DNA of 64,000 nucleotides from Syntrophus sp. PtaU1.Bin005 (GCA_002067745.1 MVRU01000007.1:1-64000); one strand, 5' to 3'; positions 1 to 11,061 are shown, numbered from the stretch's first letter. The notes: generated by a model from the sequence alone, not told the origin. Numbers and translations are program-made.

Positions 1-1179
1 GATTCCATGGGCCTCTCGAAAAGGGACGCCTTTCATGACGAGATACTCGGCCAGATCCGTCGCCGTCGAAAAGCCGCCCTGGGCTTCCTGAACCATCTTT
101 TCCCGGTTGAAGTTCAGATGCCGTACCATTTCCGCCAGGATGTTCAGGCAGGCTTTGACCGTATCAACGGTATCGAAAAGGGGCTCCTTATCCTCCTGGA
201 GATCCCGGTTGTAGGTCATGGGAAGCCCCTTCAACAGGGTCAGCAGAGCCACAAGATTGCCGTATATCCGGCCCGTCTTTCCCCTGATGAGCTCTGCCAC
301 GTCCGGGTTCTTTTTCTGGGGCATAATGCTGCTGCCCGTCGTGAAAGCATCGGAAATTTCCACAAAATGAAATTCCCCGGTGGACCAGAGAATGAGATCT
401 TCGCAGAAACGGCTCAGATGCATCATGATCAACGAGGCGTCAAAAAGGAACTCCGCGATAAAATCCCTGTCGGAAACCGCATCCATGCTGTTGTGGGCTA
501 TTTCGGGAAACCTCAGCAGGCGGGCGACGTAGGCCCGGTCAATGGGAAGAGAGGTGCCTGCCAGGGCGGCAGCCCCAAGAGGCATCACATTGACCCGGCG
601 ATGGCAGTCCCGCAGACGCGACTCGTCACGGTCGAGCATTTCCCGGTAAGCCAGGAGATAATGGGAAAGAAGGACCGGCTGAGCCTTCTGCAGATGCGTA
701 TAACCGGGGAGGATCGTTTCCGCCTCCTCCCCGGCGAGATCAAGAATGACCGCCTTGAGGGATGCCACACCATCGAGGATCGCCATGATTTCGGCCCTGA
801 GATAGAGCCTGACATCCAGTGCGACCTGATCGTTGCGGCTTCGGCCAGTATGAAGCTTTGCCCCTGCCTCTCCCGTTCGCCCAATCAGGGCTTTTTCAAT
901 CGCCATGTGAATGTCTTCGTCTTCAGGTGAAAATTCGAAAACACCCTGTTCGATCTCCCGCAGAATGTCCTTCAGGCCGGTCTCAATGGAACGGGCCTCG
1001 CCGCGGCTGACGATCCCCTGGCGGGCCAGCATCTTTGCATGTGCGATGCTGCCTTCGATATCATAGCGAAAAAGCCTGCGATCATAGGAGATCGAAGCCG
1101 TAAACGCCTCGACAAGCTCATGGGTCGGCTCCTGGAAACGCCCTCCCCAGGGCTTGCTCCGCTCCTTTTTATCCTTCAT
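1..1179 (-). CDS. argH: Argininosuccinate lyase, 3' end outside window
   Basis: Catalyses the last step of arginine synthesis, argininosuccinate to arginine plus fumarate, in the cytosol. The first 393 codons are present; family members run to about 460 residues, so the C-terminus lies beyond the left edge. Visible landmarks are the N-terminal KPWGGRF, the [11 protein letters not shown] segment near residue 110, and the superfamily signature [12 protein letters not shown] with its catalytic serine loop near residue 285. The ATG at 1179-1177 follows a purine-rich stretch and lies 43 bases after the argG stop, so it is the last gene of an argBDFGH run. Identity is very clear. Confidence 0.96.
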   Translation of the reverse strand, partial: MKDKKERSKPWGGRFQEPTHELVEAFTASISYDRRLFRYDIEGSIAHAKMLARQGIVSRGEARSIETGLKDILREIEQGVFEFSPEDEDIHMAIEKALIGRTGEAGAKLHTGRSRNDQVALDVRLYLRAEIMAILDGVASLKAVILDLAGEEAETILPGYTHLQKAQPVLLSHYLLAYREMLDRDESRLRDCHRRVNVMPLGAAALAGTSLPIDRAYVARLLRFPEIAHNSMDAVSDRDFIAEFLFDASLIMMHLSRFCEDLILWSTGEFHFVEISDAFTTGSSIMPQKKNPDVAELIRGKTGRIYGNLVALLTLLKGLPMTYNRDLQEDKEPLFDTVDTVKACLNILAEMVRHLNFNREKMVQEAQGGFSTATDLAEYLVMKGVPFREAHGI

Positions 1180-1222
1180 GGCCCCTACCCGATATTCCCA
1201 TTTGCAGCGGAAGCCGGCCGCC

Positions 1223-2428
1223 TTATTTCTTCATTGCCGCAATGCGCAGCCTCAGGGCATTGAGGCGAATAAATCCCGTTGCGTCCATCTGATTGTAGAC
1301 TTCATCCTTCTCGAAGGTGGCAAAGTCCTCACTGTACAGGGAATAGGGAGACTTTCGACCCACGACGATGCAGTTGCCCTTGTAGAGCTTTATCCGGGCT
1401 GTTCCCGTTGCCTTTTTCTGTGTTTCATCGATCAGGGCCTGCAGGGCTTCCATCTCCGGGGCGAACCAGAATCCGTTGTAGGCCAGCTGGGCATACTTCG
1501 GGATCAGGGAATCCCTCAGGAGCATCACCTCCCTGTCCATGGTGATCGATTCCAGGGCCCGGTGGGCCGCCCAGAGCACCGTTCCCCCGGGTGTCTCGTA
1601 AACCCCCCGAGACTTCATGCCGACGAACCGGTTCTCTACCATATCGACGCGGCCGATCCCGTTCGCACCGGCAATTTCATTGAGCTTTTCCATCAGAGTC
1701 GCCGGACTCAGGCGCGTGCCGTCAAGCGCCACGGGATTGCCCTGCTCAAAATCAATCTCCACGTAGGTCGGCTTGTCCGGTGCGGCTTCGGGAGACACGG
1801 AGATGGTAAAGATGTCTTCCGGAGGCTCCGCCCATGGATCTTCCAGAATGGCCCCCTCATGGGAAATGTGGAGAAGATTCCGGTCGCTGCTGTACGGCTT
1901 TTCCCGGGTAAGCGGCAGGGGAATGCTGTGCTTCTCCGCATAATCGAACATATCCTCGCGGGATTTGAAGTGCCAGTTGGGATCCTTCCAGGCGGAGATG
2001 ATCCGGATGTTGGGCTCCAGGGCCATGTAGGTCAACTCGAAGCGGACCTGATCGTTTCCTTTTCCTGTCGCCCCGTGACACACGGCATCGGCCCCCTCGG
2101 CCCGTGCGATCTCCACCTGGCGCTTGGCAATCAGAGGCCTGGCCAGCGATGTCCCCAGAAGATAGGTTCCCTCATAGATGGCATTGGCTCTCAGAGCGGG
2201 AAAAACAAAATCCCGGGCAAATTCTTCGCGAAGATCATCGATGTAGATCTTGCTCGCCCCGGTTTTAACCGCCTTCTCCCGGAGGCCTTCCAGCTCTTCC
2301 TTTTGACCCACATCCGCCGCAAAGGCAATGACTTCACAACCATATGTTTCAATCAGCCATTGAACGATAACGGATGTATCCAACCCGCCGGAATAGGCGA
2401 GGACAACTTTTCTGATCCCGGTGTTCAC
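1223..2428 (-). CDS. argG: Argininosuccinate synthase
   Basis: ATP-dependent ligation of citrulline and aspartate to argininosuccinate. The 401-residue length is typical. The PP-loop ATP-binding motif YSGGLDTS is at residues 11-18, followed by GQKEELEG and the citrulline-binding region with [11 protein letters not shown]. The start is a GTG (2428-2426) preceded by a clear AAGGAG, which explains why no ATG is found in front of the conserved [11 protein letters not shown]. It lies between argF (15 bases upstream) and argH, in pathway order. Confidence 0.97.
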   Translation of the reverse strand: MNTGIRKVVLAYSGGLDTSVIVQWLIETYGCEVIAFAADVGQKEELEGLREKAVKTGASKIYIDDLREEFARDFVFPALRANAIYEGTYLLGTSLARPLIAKRQVEIARAEGADAVCHGATGKGNDQVRFELTYMALEPNIRIISAWKDPNWHFKSREDMFDYAEKHSIPLPLTREKPYSSDRNLLHISHEGAILEDPWAEPPEDIFTISVSPEAAPDKPTYVEIDFEQGNPVALDGTRLSPATLMEKLNEIAGANGIGRVDMVENRFVGMKSRGVYETPGGTVLWAAHRALESITMDREVMLLRDSLIPKYAQLAYNGFWFAPEMEALQALIDETQKKATGTARIKLYKGNCIVVGRKSPYSLYSEDFATFEKDEVYNQMDATGFIRLNALRLRIAAMKK

Positions 2429-2443
2429 TGTTTTTCTCCTTTC

Positions 2444-3352
2444 CTACATCAATAGTTCCATGATCGCTTTCTGAACATGCAGCCGGTTTTCGGCCTGATC
2501 GATAACAATCGACTGGGGACCGTCAATGACTTCCTCTGCTATTTCTTCTCCCCGATGGGCGGGAAGGCAATGCATCACGACGGCATCCTTCCCTGCCAGG
2601 GACAGCAGATCGCTGCTGATCTGATAGGACTGAAAGGCTTTGACGCGCTCCTCCTGCTCCTCCTCCTGTCCCATGCTGGCCCACACGTCCGTATAGAGTA
2701 CGTCGGCGTTTCTGGCCGCTTCAGCCGGATCCCGGTGGAGAACGATCCCCTCCTGTGCCTCCCTGATCCCCCTGGCGAGAATGGATTCGTCCGGATCATA
2801 GCCTTCCGGGCAGGCCAGCGCCAGGTGAAAAGGGAGCCGCGCGGCGGCATTGATCCAGGAATTGGCGATGTTGTTCCCATCGCCGATGTAAGCGATTTTT
2901 TTCCCCTGGAAAGTTCCCTGCTTCTCCATGAGGGTAAAAAGGTCGCTCAGGATCTGACAGGGATGGAGAAGATCCGTCAGCCCGTTGATCACCGGAATGT
3001 CGGCGAAGGCGGCAAAGTCTTCCACCATCTGCTGGGAATAGGTCCGGATCATGATTCCGTCCAGATAACGGGACATGACCTGGGCCGTATCGCTCACCGG
3101 TTCGCCCCGGCCGAGCTGCGTATCGCGCGAGCTGAGAAACAGCGCCAGACCGCCGAGCTGGTAGATGCCGACTTCAAAGGACACCCTGGTCCGCGTCGAC
3201 GATTTATCAAAGATCATCCCCAGCGTCTTACCCTTCAGGGGAGCGTAGGCGACCTTCTCTTTGTACAGCGACTTGAGATGGCGGGCTTTTTCAAAAATCT
3301 CTTTGAAATCCTCAAGACCGAGATCATAAACGCTTAACAGATCCTTCTTCAT
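2444..3352 (-). CDS. argF: Ornithine carbamoyltransferase
   Basis: Forms citrulline from ornithine and carbamoyl phosphate. All three family signatures are visible: the carbamoyl-phosphate loop STRTR at residues 52-56, HPCQ at 130-133, and the ornithine-site HCLPAHRGEE near residue 262. The 302-residue length is normal for the anabolic enzyme. Its ATG overlaps the argD stop as ATGA, showing translational coupling. It is the anabolic form judging by its place in a biosynthetic arg operon without arginine deiminase genes. Confidence 0.97.
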   Translation of the reverse strand: MKKDLLSVYDLGLEDFKEIFEKARHLKSLYKEKVAYAPLKGKTLGMIFDKSSTRTRVSFEVGIYQLGGLALFLSSRDTQLGRGEPVSDTAQVMSRYLDGIMIRTYSQQMVEDFAAFADIPVINGLTDLLHPCQILSDLFTLMEKQGTFQGKKIAYIGDGNNIANSWINAAARLPFHLALACPEGYDPDESILARGIREAQEGIVLHRDPAEAARNADVLYTDVWASMGQEEEQEERVKAFQSYQISSDLLSLAGKDAVVMHCLPAHRGEEIAEEVIDGPQSIVIDQAENRLHVQKAIMELLM

Positions 3353-4542
3353 GGCATCTCTCCCATCGCCCTGTCCAGAATGTCGACCGCCCGGTCGATG
3401 TCGGATTCCGATAGAATCAAAGGGGGAACGAAGCGCAGCACGTTTTCGTTCGTGCAGTTGATCAGCAACCCCTTTTCCATACAGGAACGGACAATGTCGC
3501 CCCCCTGTATCGTCAACTCCATTCCAAGGATCAATCCCCGTCCACGAATTTCCTTGACGAAGGAATATTTCCCCTTTAATTTTTTCAGGCCCTCACGAAA
3601 ACAGGCTCCCTGCCGGCGGCAGTTCTCCAGAACACCCTGCCGCAGCATGGTATCCAGTACCGCAAGCCCCGCAGCCATGGCCAGGGGGTTTCCGCCGAAC
3701 GTGGAGGCGTGAGTGCCCGGGACGAAGGTGGAAGCAACCTTTTCTGTCGCCAGAACCGCCCCGAGAGGAAAACCGTTGCCCATGGCCTTGGCCAGCGTCA
3801 TGATATCGGGCTTCACCGAATCATGCTCATGGGCAAAGAGATAGCCGGTGCGCCCCATCCCGACCTGCACTTCGTCGAGGATCATCAAAATACCCTTCTC
3901 ATCGCACAGCTCCCGGACCTGCCGCAGGTAGTCCTTATCGGGAACCCGGACTCCCCCTTCCCCCTGGATGGGCTCCAGGAGCACGCCGCAGGTCCGCTCC
4001 GTCAGGGCGTCCTCGAGGGCCGCCAGATCGTTGAAGGGAACGTACTTGAACCCCTCCGGCAGCGGCCCGAAACCGACCTGAAATTTATTCTGGCCCGTGG
4101 CGGCTATCGTGGCCAGGGTTCGACCATGGAAGGAATCCTTCATGGTGACCAGCTCACGACGTTCCGGCGCCATATGCTCAAAGGCATACCTGCGCGCCAG
4201 TTTGATTGCACCCTCATTGGCTTCGGCGCCGCTGTTGCAGAAAAACACCTTGTCCGCAAAGGAGTTTTCCACCAGCCGGCTGGCAAAGTGGATCTGGGGC
4301 TCAATATGGTAAAGGTTCGACACATGCATGAGGGTTTCTGCCTGCCGCTTGATGGCCGCGACGACCGCAGGGTGCGAATGTCCCAGGCTGCAGACGGCAA
4401 TGCCGGCCACGAAATCAAGATATTCTTTTCCGTTGCTGTCCCAGACCCGGACTCCCTCCCCTCTGGTCAAAACCACGGGGAACCGCCGATAGGTCCCCAT
4501 AAGCGTCTTTTCTGAAAGGGCAATCAGTTCTTCTGTCGTCAT
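3349..4542 (-). CDS. argD: Acetylornithine aminotransferase
   Basis: PLP enzyme that transaminates N-acetylglutamate semialdehyde to N-acetylornithine. It is a class III aminotransferase of 397 residues. Visible features are the CNSGAEANEGAIKLAR phosphate-binding segment, the ILDEVQVGMGRTG motif with the PLP-binding aspartate, and TLAKAMGNGFPLGA carrying the Schiff-base lysine. It sits between argB and argF and overlaps argF by four bases. Such enzymes often also serve as succinyldiaminopimelate aminotransferase; the sequence alone does not tell. Confidence 0.95.
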   Translation of the reverse strand: MTTEELIALSEKTLMGTYRRFPVVLTRGEGVRVWDSNGKEYLDFVAGIAVCSLGHSHPAVVAAIKRQAETLMHVSNLYHIEPQIHFASRLVENSFADKVFFCNSGAEANEGAIKLARRYAFEHMAPERRELVTMKDSFHGRTLATIAATGQNKFQVGFGPLPEGFKYVPFNDLAALEDALTERTCGVLLEPIQGEGGVRVPDKDYLRQVRELCDEKGILMILDEVQVGMGRTGYLFAHEHDSVKPDIMTLAKAMGNGFPLGAVLATEKVASTFVPGTHASTFGGNPLAMAAGLAVLDTMLRQGVLENCRRQGACFREGLKKLKGKYSFVKEIRGRGLILGMELTIQGGDIVRSCMEKGLLINCTNENVLRFVPPLILSESDIDRAVDILDRAMGEMP

Positions 4543-4610
4543 CTCTTTTCCATTTCTGCCGGCGCCCGTTTTTTTCCCTCGGGCGAAACACTCTCGGGAC
4601 TTTTTCCGAA

Positions 4611-5501
4611 TTAAACCACCAGCTCCGTTCCGATTCCCTTATCGGTAAACATTTCCAGGAGAATGGCATGCTTCTGCCTTCCATCAACGATGTGAGCCTT
4701 GCGTACGCCCTCCCGGAGGGCCTTCAGGCAACACTTGACCTTTGGAAACATCCCCCCGTCAATGGTGCCGTCTTCGATCATTCCAAGGGTTTCCTGGTTG
4801 GTCATCGTGTTGATCAGTTCTCCCTGCCTGTTCAGAACTCCCGGCACATCGGTCAGCAGAATGAGTTTTTCCGCCTTCAGGGCGGAAGCGACGGCGCCCG
4901 CCACGAGGTCCGCGTTGATGTTGAACGTCTCTCCGTTGTCACCGGCGCCCGTAGGGGCGATCACGGGGATGAACCCGTCACGGACCAGTACGTTGATCAA
5001 ATCGACATTAATCTCCCTGACCTTTCCGACCAGGCCGATGTCGATGATCTCCGGCGGCGTGTCCTTGGCCTTCTCGTCGCTGAGGTAATACTTGACCGCC
5101 GAAATGAGATTGCCGTCCTTGCCGCTCAATCCCACGGCCTTTCCGCCCTCGCGGTTGATGAGGCCAACAATCTCCTTGTTGACCATGCCCACCAGAACCA
5201 TTTCCACGATGTTCATCGTTTCCTCGTCGGTTACCCGCATCCCCTGAACGAACCTGGCGTCCTTCCCCAGTTTTTTCAGAAAGGCGCCGATCTGCGGACC
5301 GCCTCCATGGACGACGACCGGGTTGATCCCGATATATTTCATCATGAGGACATCCCTGGCGAAGGATTGCTTCAGCTCTTCATCCACCATGGCATGGCCG
5401 CCGTATTTGATCACGACGGTCCGGTTATAGAAACGTCGAATGTAGGGAAGGGCTTCAAGCAGAATCTCCGCCTTCTCCATGGGCTTTTCAATGCTGTTCA
5501 T
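4611..5501 (-). CDS. argB: Acetylglutamate kinase
   Basis: Phosphorylates N-acetylglutamate, often the arginine-controlled step. The amino-acid kinase fold shows [11 protein letters not shown] near residue 31 and [10 protein letters not shown] near residue 64, both nucleotide/substrate glycine loops, and a C-terminal GIGTELVV. The roughly 20-residue N-terminal extension ([28 protein letters not shown]) resembles the N-helix of arginine-inhibited hexameric NAGKs, so feedback inhibition by arginine is likely (inference). It is the first arg gene of the run, 86 bases after hslU. Confidence 0.96.
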   Translation of the reverse strand: MNSIEKPMEKAEILLEALPYIRRFYNRTVVIKYGGHAMVDEELKQSFARDVLMMKYIGINPVVVHGGGPQIGAFLKKLGKDARFVQGMRVTDEETMNIVEMVLVGMVNKEIVGLINREGGKAVGLSGKDGNLISAVKYYLSDEKAKDTPPEIIDIGLVGKVREINVDLINVLVRDGFIPVIAPTGAGDNGETFNINADLVAGAVASALKAEKLILLTDVPGVLNRQGELINTMTNQETLGMIEDGTIDGGMFPKVKCCLKALREGVRKAHIVDGRQKHAILLEMFTDKGIGTELVV

Positions 5502-5587
5502 ACCAACCTCATGACCTCGTAAAATCCGTCAACCGATTTCTGTTTCAGCCGCAGGAACCAGGGGTGCCCGTTCCTCCCGAAGGTTCG

Positions 5588-6970
5588 TTAAAGAATGTAA
5601 CGGCTGAGATCTTCATCTTCAATGATGTCGCAAAGCTTGTCCTCTACGTATTGCGCATCAATGACCACTTCCTGTCCCGAGAGCTCCGGGGCGTCGAAGG
5701 AGATGTCCTCCAGCAGAATTTCCATGATGGTATAGAGTCTCCGTGCGCCGATATTTTCCGTTCGTTCATTGACCACTGCCGCGACATCGGCGATTTCGGC
5801 GATGGAATCCTCCTTGAAAACGAGCCGGACGCCTTCCGTGGCCAACATTTCCGTGTACTGCCTGAGAAGCGCGTTGTTGGGCTCCTGGAGGATGCGGATA
5901 AATTCCTCCTTCCCGAGGGAATCAAGCTCCACACGGATGGGGAAGCGCCCCTGAAGTTCAGGGATCAGATCCGAGGGCTTTGACGAGCTGAAGGCCCCCG
6001 CGGCAATGAAGAGGATATGGTCGGTTTTGACCATGCCGTAACGGCTGTTCACATTCGACCCCTCCACAATGGGCAGGAGATCGCGCTGCACCCCTTCCCG
6101 GGAAACATCCGGCCCGGAGGGCGTGTCGCTTCCCACGACTTTGTCGATTTCATCGAGAAAAATAATCCCCGACTGCTCCACTCGCTCAATCGCATTGCGG
6201 GTCACCTTGTCCATGTCGACCAGGCGCTGCGCCTCTTCCTCCTTCAGTATTTCCATGGCCTCGGAGACGTTTACCCGGCTGATCTTTTTCTTCTGCGGCA
6301 GGAAATTCCCAAACATTTCCTTCAAGTTGAGGCCAAGGTCCTCGATGCCCGACGCGGAGAAGACCTCAATCATCGGGCCGCTGCGCGATTCGGTCAATTC
6401 GAGATCCACGTGGCGGTTGTCGAGTTTGCCTTCATGGAGAAGACGCCTCAATTTTTCTCGCGTCGAATCATAGGTCTGGGGCTTATCGTTCTCCTCCGTC
6501 AACCGGGTGTGGTTCCCCATCATCTCTTCAACGTTCCGCTCGACCGGTTTTGGAGGGAGCAGGAGATCCAGGAGCCGTTCCTCGGCAATCTCAGCCGCCC
6601 TCGCGCCGACCTTTTCCTGCTCTTCCGCTTTGACCATGTTCACAGCCAGATCCACGAGATCCCGGATCATGGATTCAACGTCCCGGCCGACATATCCCAC
6701 TTCCGTAAACTTCGATGCCTCCACCTTGAGGAAGGGGGAATTATCGATTTTGGCCAGCCTGCGGGCAATCTCCGTTTTTCCCACCCCCGTGGGTCCGATC
6801 ATGATGATATTCTTGGGGGCGATTTCATCACGGAGCTCGTCGGGCACATTCTGCCGCCGCCAGCGGTTTCTCAAGGCAATGGCTACCGCGCGCTTGGCAT
6901 CATCCTGACCAATGATGTGCTGATCCAGCTTTTCAACGATTTCCGCAGGTGTTAATGAATTTGATGACAT
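5588..6970 (-). CDS. hslU: ATP-dependent protease ATPase subunit HslU
   Basis: AAA+ unfoldase that feeds substrates into the HslV peptidase. The 460 residues carry Walker [10 protein letters not shown] near residue 54, the family-specific I domain in the middle (about 110-240), Walker B IIFLDEID, and the sensor/arginine region near the end. The C-terminal tail DLSRYIL matches the tail that docks into HslV pockets to activate it. It lies 24 bases after hslV; the pair forms the bacterial HslUV proteasome-like complex. Confidence 0.97.
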   Translation of the reverse strand: MSSNSLTPAEIVEKLDQHIIGQDDAKRAVAIALRNRWRRQNVPDELRDEIAPKNIIMIGPTGVGKTEIARRLAKIDNSPFLKVEASKFTEVGYVGRDVESMIRDLVDLAVNMVKAEEQEKVGARAAEIAEERLLDLLLPPKPVERNVEEMMGNHTRLTEENDKPQTYDSTREKLRRLLHEGKLDNRHVDLELTESRSGPMIEVFSASGIEDLGLNLKEMFGNFLPQKKKISRVNVSEAMEILKEEEAQRLVDMDKVTRNAIERVEQSGIIFLDEIDKVVGSDTPSGPDVSREGVQRDLLPIVEGSNVNSRYGMVKTDHILFIAAGAFSSSKPSDLIPELQGRFPIRVELDSLGKEEFIRILQEPNNALLRQYTEMLATEGVRLVFKEDSIAEIADVAAVVNERTENIGARRLYTIMEILLEDISFDAPELSGQEVVIDAQYVEDKLCDIIEDEDLSRYIL

Positions 6971-6994
6971 GCAGCGTCTCCTTCCAGCAGCTTC

Positions 6995-7579
6995 TCAGCT
7001 CCGAGCCCTGGTCTTGCGAGCCTTCTTTCCTTCTCCTTCGTTATCCTCTTCGATCTCCAGCTCTTCCACCGTGATGCGGTCGTTTGTATAGATGCAGATT
7101 TCGGAAGCGATCTTGACCGCTTCCCGGGCAATATCCGTTGCCGGCAAGTCGGTATAACGGACCATGGCGCGGGCTGCAGCCAGGGCGTAGGGTCCCCCTG
7201 AACCGATCGCCATGACGTCATCGTCGGACTCGATAACGTCTCCATTTCCGGAGATGATGAGAAAATGCTCTTTGCTCACGGCGATCATCAGGGCTTCAAG
7301 ATGGCGAAGCACCCGGTCCGTCCTCCAGTCCTTTGTGAGTTCCACCGCTGCCCGCAGCAGATTTCCGCTATACTGCTCCAGCTTGGAATCGAAACGGTCG
7401 AAAAGGGTGAAGGCGTCGGCCGTTGTTCCGGCAAATCCGACGATCACTTCATCATGATACAGCCTCCTCACCTTCCTGGCTCCGTGCTTCATGACCGTTA
7501 TGTCCAGAGTGACCTGCCCGTCACCGGCCACAGTCACCTTGCCCTTGTGCCGAACCGCCAGTATGGTCGTTCCTCTCAT
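6995..7579 (-). CDS. hslV: ATP-dependent protease peptidase subunit HslV
   Basis: Threonine peptidase of the HslUV complex. The mature N-terminal nucleophile threonine should be the first T of RGTTILAV after removal of a short propeptide. I therefore prefer the ATG at 7579 (product starting MRGTT, 194 residues, AGGA eight bases upstream) over longer in-frame starts at 7588 and 7633, which overlap or abut xerC. Conserved segments include [29 protein letters not shown] and [13 protein letters not shown]. It is followed directly by hslU. Confidence 0.95.
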   Translation of the reverse strand: MRGTTILAVRHKGKVTVAGDGQVTLDITVMKHGARKVRRLYHDEVIVGFAGTTADAFTLFDRFDSKLEQYSGNLLRAAVELTKDWRTDRVLRHLEALMIAVSKEHFLIISGNGDVIESDDDVMAIGSGGPYALAAARAMVRYTDLPATDIAREAVKIASEICIYTNDRITVEELEIEEDNEGEGKKARKTRARS

Positions 7580-7598
7580 TTTTCCCATCCTGTCCTCA

Positions 7599-8528
7599 TC
7601 AACCTCCCCGGGCTTTTGGATGTGCCCTGTCATACACGGCCATCAGCTGATTTACACTGACCGCCGTGTATTTCTGCGTCGTCGAAAGACTTTCATGGCC
7701 CAGGAGCTCCTGGATCGACCGCAGATCCGCCCCCGCATCCATGAGGTGCGTGGCGAAACTGTGACGGAGCATGTGAGGGCTCACCCTTTTTTGAATGCCG
7801 CTCCGGGAGACATGCTTGCTCAAAATTCTGGCGACGCTTCGTGTCGACAATCGTCCGCTCCGGCGGTTGACAAATACAGGGACAGGCAATGGGGCTCCCC
7901 GGTCCTCCGCCGGCCTCTGCCCCTGCTTTTCCCCGAGGTAACTCTTAAGCGCCGCCTTGGCCGTCCCTCCCACGGGCACAATCCGCTCTTTCCTCCCCTT
8001 CCCGCGGATCTTGACAAGCCCTTGGGACAAATCAAGATCCTCCTCATTGATCCCCGCCAGCTCACTGAGGCGGATACCGCTGGAGTAGAAGAGCTCCAGG
8101 ATGGCCTTATCCCGCAAGCCGAAGAGATCCCTGCTGAAGGGAAGATCCAGCAAGGCAAAGACTTCATCGACAGAAAGAACGGAGGGGATGTATTTCTCCC
8201 TCCGTGGGGATTGAATGGCCTCCAAGGGATTTTGACGGATCTCTCCGCAAGACACCAGAAATCTGAAAAATGCCCTCAGGGACGCCAGTTTTCGAGCGAT
8301 CGTCACCTTTTTGAGTTTGTTCCGGAAGAGACTCCCCAGAAAGGATCTCACCGTTAAATAATCCACCTGATCCCAGGAAGCGGCCGATGAGACCTGCGCC
8401 TCAGGGCAATTCTCCTGAAAATATCTTTTAAATTGCCTCACATCATCCAGGTAATTTCTCCGCGTGTGGGCCGAGAGGTTTCTCTCCAGGTCCATATAGC
8501 GATCAAACCCCTCGATCCGTTTATCCAT
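7599..8528 (-). CDS. xerC: Tyrosine recombinase XerC
   Basis: Site-specific recombinase that resolves chromosome dimers at dif with XerD. It has an N-terminal SAM-like DNA-binding domain (about 1-100) and a C-terminal catalytic domain. The catalytic residues are visible: Arg in SSGIRLSEL, Lys in [11 protein letters not shown], HxxR in SPHMLRHSF, and the His and nucleophile Tyr in [15 protein letters not shown]. The 309-residue length is typical. Assignment to XerC rather than XerD rests on the xerC-hslV-hslU context, which is conserved in many bacteria. Confidence 0.92.
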   Translation of the reverse strand: MDKRIEGFDRYMDLERNLSAHTRRNYLDDVRQFKRYFQENCPEAQVSSAASWDQVDYLTVRSFLGSLFRNKLKKVTIARKLASLRAFFRFLVSCGEIRQNPLEAIQSPRREKYIPSVLSVDEVFALLDLPFSRDLFGLRDKAILELFYSSGIRLSELAGINEEDLDLSQGLVKIRGKGRKERIVPVGGTAKAALKSYLGEKQGQRPAEDRGAPLPVPVFVNRRSGRLSTRSVARILSKHVSRSGIQKRVSPHMLRHSFATHLMDAGADLRSIQELLGHESLSTTQKYTAVSVNQLMAVYDRAHPKARGG

Positions 8529-8579
8529 TCTCAGCGCCTCACGGAGCGTTCCCGGATTTTCTCCCTGGAAAGAAAAACA

Positions 8580-9080
8580 TTACATTTTATATTTGCCGAA
8601 ATCGTCATTGGACAGATTTTCAAGAAACTCCTTCATCTTTTCCTGCTTGAGCTCATCCACATCACTGGCGTTCGGATCAAAGTCGATACTCCTCGCTTTT
8701 TCAATAACCTTGTCATGGACAAAAATAGGCGCGTTCACCCGCAGAGCCAGGGCAATGGCGTCACTGGGCCGCGAATCCACGGTATAGTCCTGGTTGTCCC
8801 TGGTGAGGATAATGCTCGCGTAAAAGGTATTGTTTCTGACATCATGTATTTCAACCCGGGTGACCACGGCTTCCAGGGTCGTCAGCACATCCCGCAGCAG
8901 GTCGTGAGTCATGGGGCGGGAAAATTTGATCTTCTCCAGTTCCGTCGCAATGGCGCTGGCTTCGAATATACCGATCCAGATGGGGATGGCCTTTTTTTCC
9001 TGAAAATCCTTCAGGATGACGATCGGGGTGTTTGTAATCGGATCAATCGTTAATCCGGATACTTTCATTTCAATTTGCAC
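8580..9080 (-). CDS. Bifunctional nuclease (BFN/DUF151) family protein
   Basis: A 166-residue member of the BFN family, which carries a conserved domain of uncertain cellular role; some homologues have reported nuclease activity. Signature stretches are PIWIGIFEASAIATELE near residue 33 and VDSRPSDAIALALR near residue 100. The C-terminus after residue 135 is charged and probably disordered. The start is a GTG at 9080-9078 placed eight bases after AAGGAG; the next ATG, four codons in, is too far from any ribosome-binding site. It lies 14 bases after miaB and is probably co-transcribed with it. Confidence 0.88.
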   Translation of the reverse strand: MQIEMKVSGLTIDPITNTPIVILKDFQEKKAIPIWIGIFEASAIATELEKIKFSRPMTHDLLRDVLTTLEAVVTRVEIHDVRNNTFYASIILTRDNQDYTVDSRPSDAIALALRVNAPIFVHDKVIEKARSIDFDPNASDVDELKQEKMKEFLENLSNDDFGKYKM

Positions 9081-9094
9081 GAAGGTATCTCCTT

Positions 9095-10414
9095 TCAGAG
9101 CATTTCTCCCCGGAGGGAATGCAGATAAGCTTCTTTGATGCGCACAGGAACAATCGTTCCAACCAGATCCCCGTGACCAGTGAAATTTACGATTTTATTC
9201 GTACTTGTCCGTCCCATGACATCCGACCGGCAATTCTTGCTGAAGCCCTCCACCAGGACTTGTTCTATGTGCCCCTCCATCGCCTTGTTTTTCTCCAGTG
9301 TATGCAACTCCTGAAGGGACTGCAAGATCCGAAGCCGCTCCTTTTTAAGAGGCTCGCTGACTTTTCCTTCCATTTTCAAGGCTGCCGTTCCCTGCCGTTC
9401 CGAGTATTTGAACGAAAAAAGAGTATCAAATCTGATTTCTTCCATCATGTCAATTGTTTCTTGAAAATCCCCGTCCGTTTCACCGGGAAATCCTACGATC
9501 ACATCCGAAGAAATGCTGATTTCCGGGCAGGATCTTCTCAACTTTTCCACTTTTTCGAGATAGTCGTTTTTCGTATACCGCCTGTTCATCAGGGAAAGGA
9601 TGCGATCCGAGCCCGACTGGACAGGCAGATGAATGTGCTTGCACAGCTTGCCCAATTGAGAAAAGGCTTCAATAAGGGAATCCGAAATATCCTTGGGATG
9701 TGAGGTGGTAAAGCGGATCCGTTTTATCCCTTCAATCTTTTCAATTTCGCTGAGCAGTTCGACAAAACCCGTCGCCCCTTTCGTCGACCTGCCGTAAGAG
9801 TTGACATTCTGCCCCAGGAGAGTGACTTCTTTCACGCCGGACCGGGCAAGACCGGCAATCTCCTCCAGGATATCTTCCAAGGGTCGGCTCTCCTCCCGCC
9901 CCCGCAGGTAAGGAACCACACAATAGGCGCAAAAGTTGTTGCACCCCTGCATAATCGTCACAAAGGCCGTCACCTTGCTCTTCCGAGGCGGGGTCAGGAT
10001 TCCCAGGGACGGTGTTTTTTCGGAAAGCGACGTTTCCACGATCTTTTTTCCGGTTTTTTCTATTTCGGAGATGAATTCCGGAAGCCTGTGAATATTGTGT
10101 GTGCCAAAAACAAGATCGAGATCCGGTACTTTCAGCAAGAGCCGCTCGCCGAGCTGTTGAGCGACGCAGCCGCCCACCCCGATGATCAGGCTCGCCTTTT
10201 TTGTTTTCAGCCTCCGGTATCTTCCCAGTGTGCTCATGACCTTCTGGGCCGCTTTTTCCCGGATGCTGCAGGTGTTGAGAAGGATCAGATCCGCCTGGCC
10301 GACGTCATCCGTACAGACGTATCCTTCCTTTTCCATCAGCGCCGCCATCTGCTCAGAGTCGTGAACGTTCATCTGGCAGCCGATCGTGGAAATATAGAGA
10401 TTCTTCTTATCCAA
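9095..10414 (-). CDS. miaB: tRNA-2-methylthio-N6-dimethylallyladenosine synthase
   Basis: Radical-SAM methylthiotransferase that modifies A37 of tRNAs reading UNN codons. The N-terminal UPF0004 domain supplies three cluster cysteines (STIGCQMN, NTCSIREKA, GVGGCVAQ). The radical SAM CxxxCxxC is in GCNNFCAYCVVPYLRGRE near residue 160, and a C-terminal TRAM domain follows from about residue 375. The 439 residues are the usual length. The exact CQMNxxDSE start is typical of MiaB rather than MtaB or RimO. Confidence 0.96.
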   Translation of the reverse strand: MDKKNLYISTIGCQMNVHDSEQMAALMEKEGYVCTDDVGQADLILLNTCSIREKAAQKVMSTLGRYRRLKTKKASLIIGVGGCVAQQLGERLLLKVPDLDLVFGTHNIHRLPEFISEIEKTGKKIVETSLSEKTPSLGILTPPRKSKVTAFVTIMQGCNNFCAYCVVPYLRGREESRPLEDILEEIAGLARSGVKEVTLLGQNVNSYGRSTKGATGFVELLSEIEKIEGIKRIRFTTSHPKDISDSLIEAFSQLGKLCKHIHLPVQSGSDRILSLMNRRYTKNDYLEKVEKLRRSCPEISISSDVIVGFPGETDGDFQETIDMMEEIRFDTLFSFKYSERQGTAALKMEGKVSEPLKKERLRILQSLQELHTLEKNKAMEGHIEQVLVEGFSKNCRSDVMGRTSTNKIVNFTGHGDLVGTIVPVRIKEAYLHSLRGEML

Positions 10415-10452
10415 TCGAACTTGTGATCCCGAATATTTATGAATATTTTTAA

Positions 10453-10481
10453 TTACTAATATGCACCTTATGGTTAGTCAA
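10453..10481 (-). promoter_or_regulatory. Candidate sigma-70 promoter for miaB
   Basis: TTGACT (10481-10476) and TAGTAA (10458-10453) are separated by 17 bases, reading on the minus strand about 40 bases before the miaB ATG. The -35 is good and the -10 is only fair, in an AT-rich stretch. Confidence 0.4.
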
Positions 10482-11061
10482 CACATTTTTATCTGCAAGG
10501 TGTTTCAGCCTCAGACCGTCTTCGAATCCGGACAGACGGGGATATGAAATTCCGCCGCTGGGGAACTTCAGGCTCGATTGACGGGATTCAGATCCGTCAC
10601 AACGGCCTCTTTTTATATCCGATTGCAGGATGAACGATGTCCGGCTGATAACCCCATCGCCTTTACGCTCAGGAAAATCAGGCTTTCCAAACGCTCTCCA
10701 GAACACTCTTTTTGTGTTGACCCCCGAAAACAGAGGGGGCAAAATATAGGAACATCGTAAAATAAGCAAGAGGGAAAAGCGGCTCGAGTAAAACAAGAAT
10801 TGGAAATTTTTTCACCGCATTTCCGGCCGTCGCGTCTCCAGGGTATACGTCCCGGCGGCCGATCTTCCAACCGAAATTCATCTTTATTTTCTAATACATA
10901 AACAGCATGAAGGCTGCTTCGCCCCCCTCTGCGATCCTGGAAGGGCGGTCCTGATTGTTACAGAGCTCACCGGGCAGACGTTATTTATCATTTGCATACA
11001 CAGATATTTCCCTTATAATCTCTTCTATTACTACTATATATGGAAAGGAGGATGGCTTCGC
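10482..11061. other. Intergenic stretch without a recognisable gene
   Basis: Between the divergent miaB and OTR genes. Open frames of 60-115 codons exist on both strands, but they lack good ribosome-binding sites and resemble no family I know. The only supported elements are the promoters at either end. A CCCCC/GGGGG hairpin with a nine-base loop at about 10722-10740 has no U-tract. Confidence 0.6.
10992..11019 (+). promoter_or_regulatory. Sigma-70 promoter for the octaheme cytochrome
   Basis: TTGCAT (10992-10997), a 16-base spacer, then a perfect TATAAT (11014-11019). It lies 42 bases upstream of the OTR start codon, which has its own AAGGAGG. Confidence 0.65.

Noticed and set aside
7-930. 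Plus-strand 307-codon open frame opposite argH
   Set aside because: It is the antisense shadow of argH, whose minus-strand frame has all family motifs and continues off the window edge. Many similar GC-rich shadows occur opposite argG, argF, hslU, aroA, gatB and aspS.
10449-10796. Minus-strand 115-codon frame upstream of miaB
   Set aside because: No ribosome-binding site, no recognisable domain, and residue usage unlike its neighbours; overlapping frames of similar length exist on both strands.
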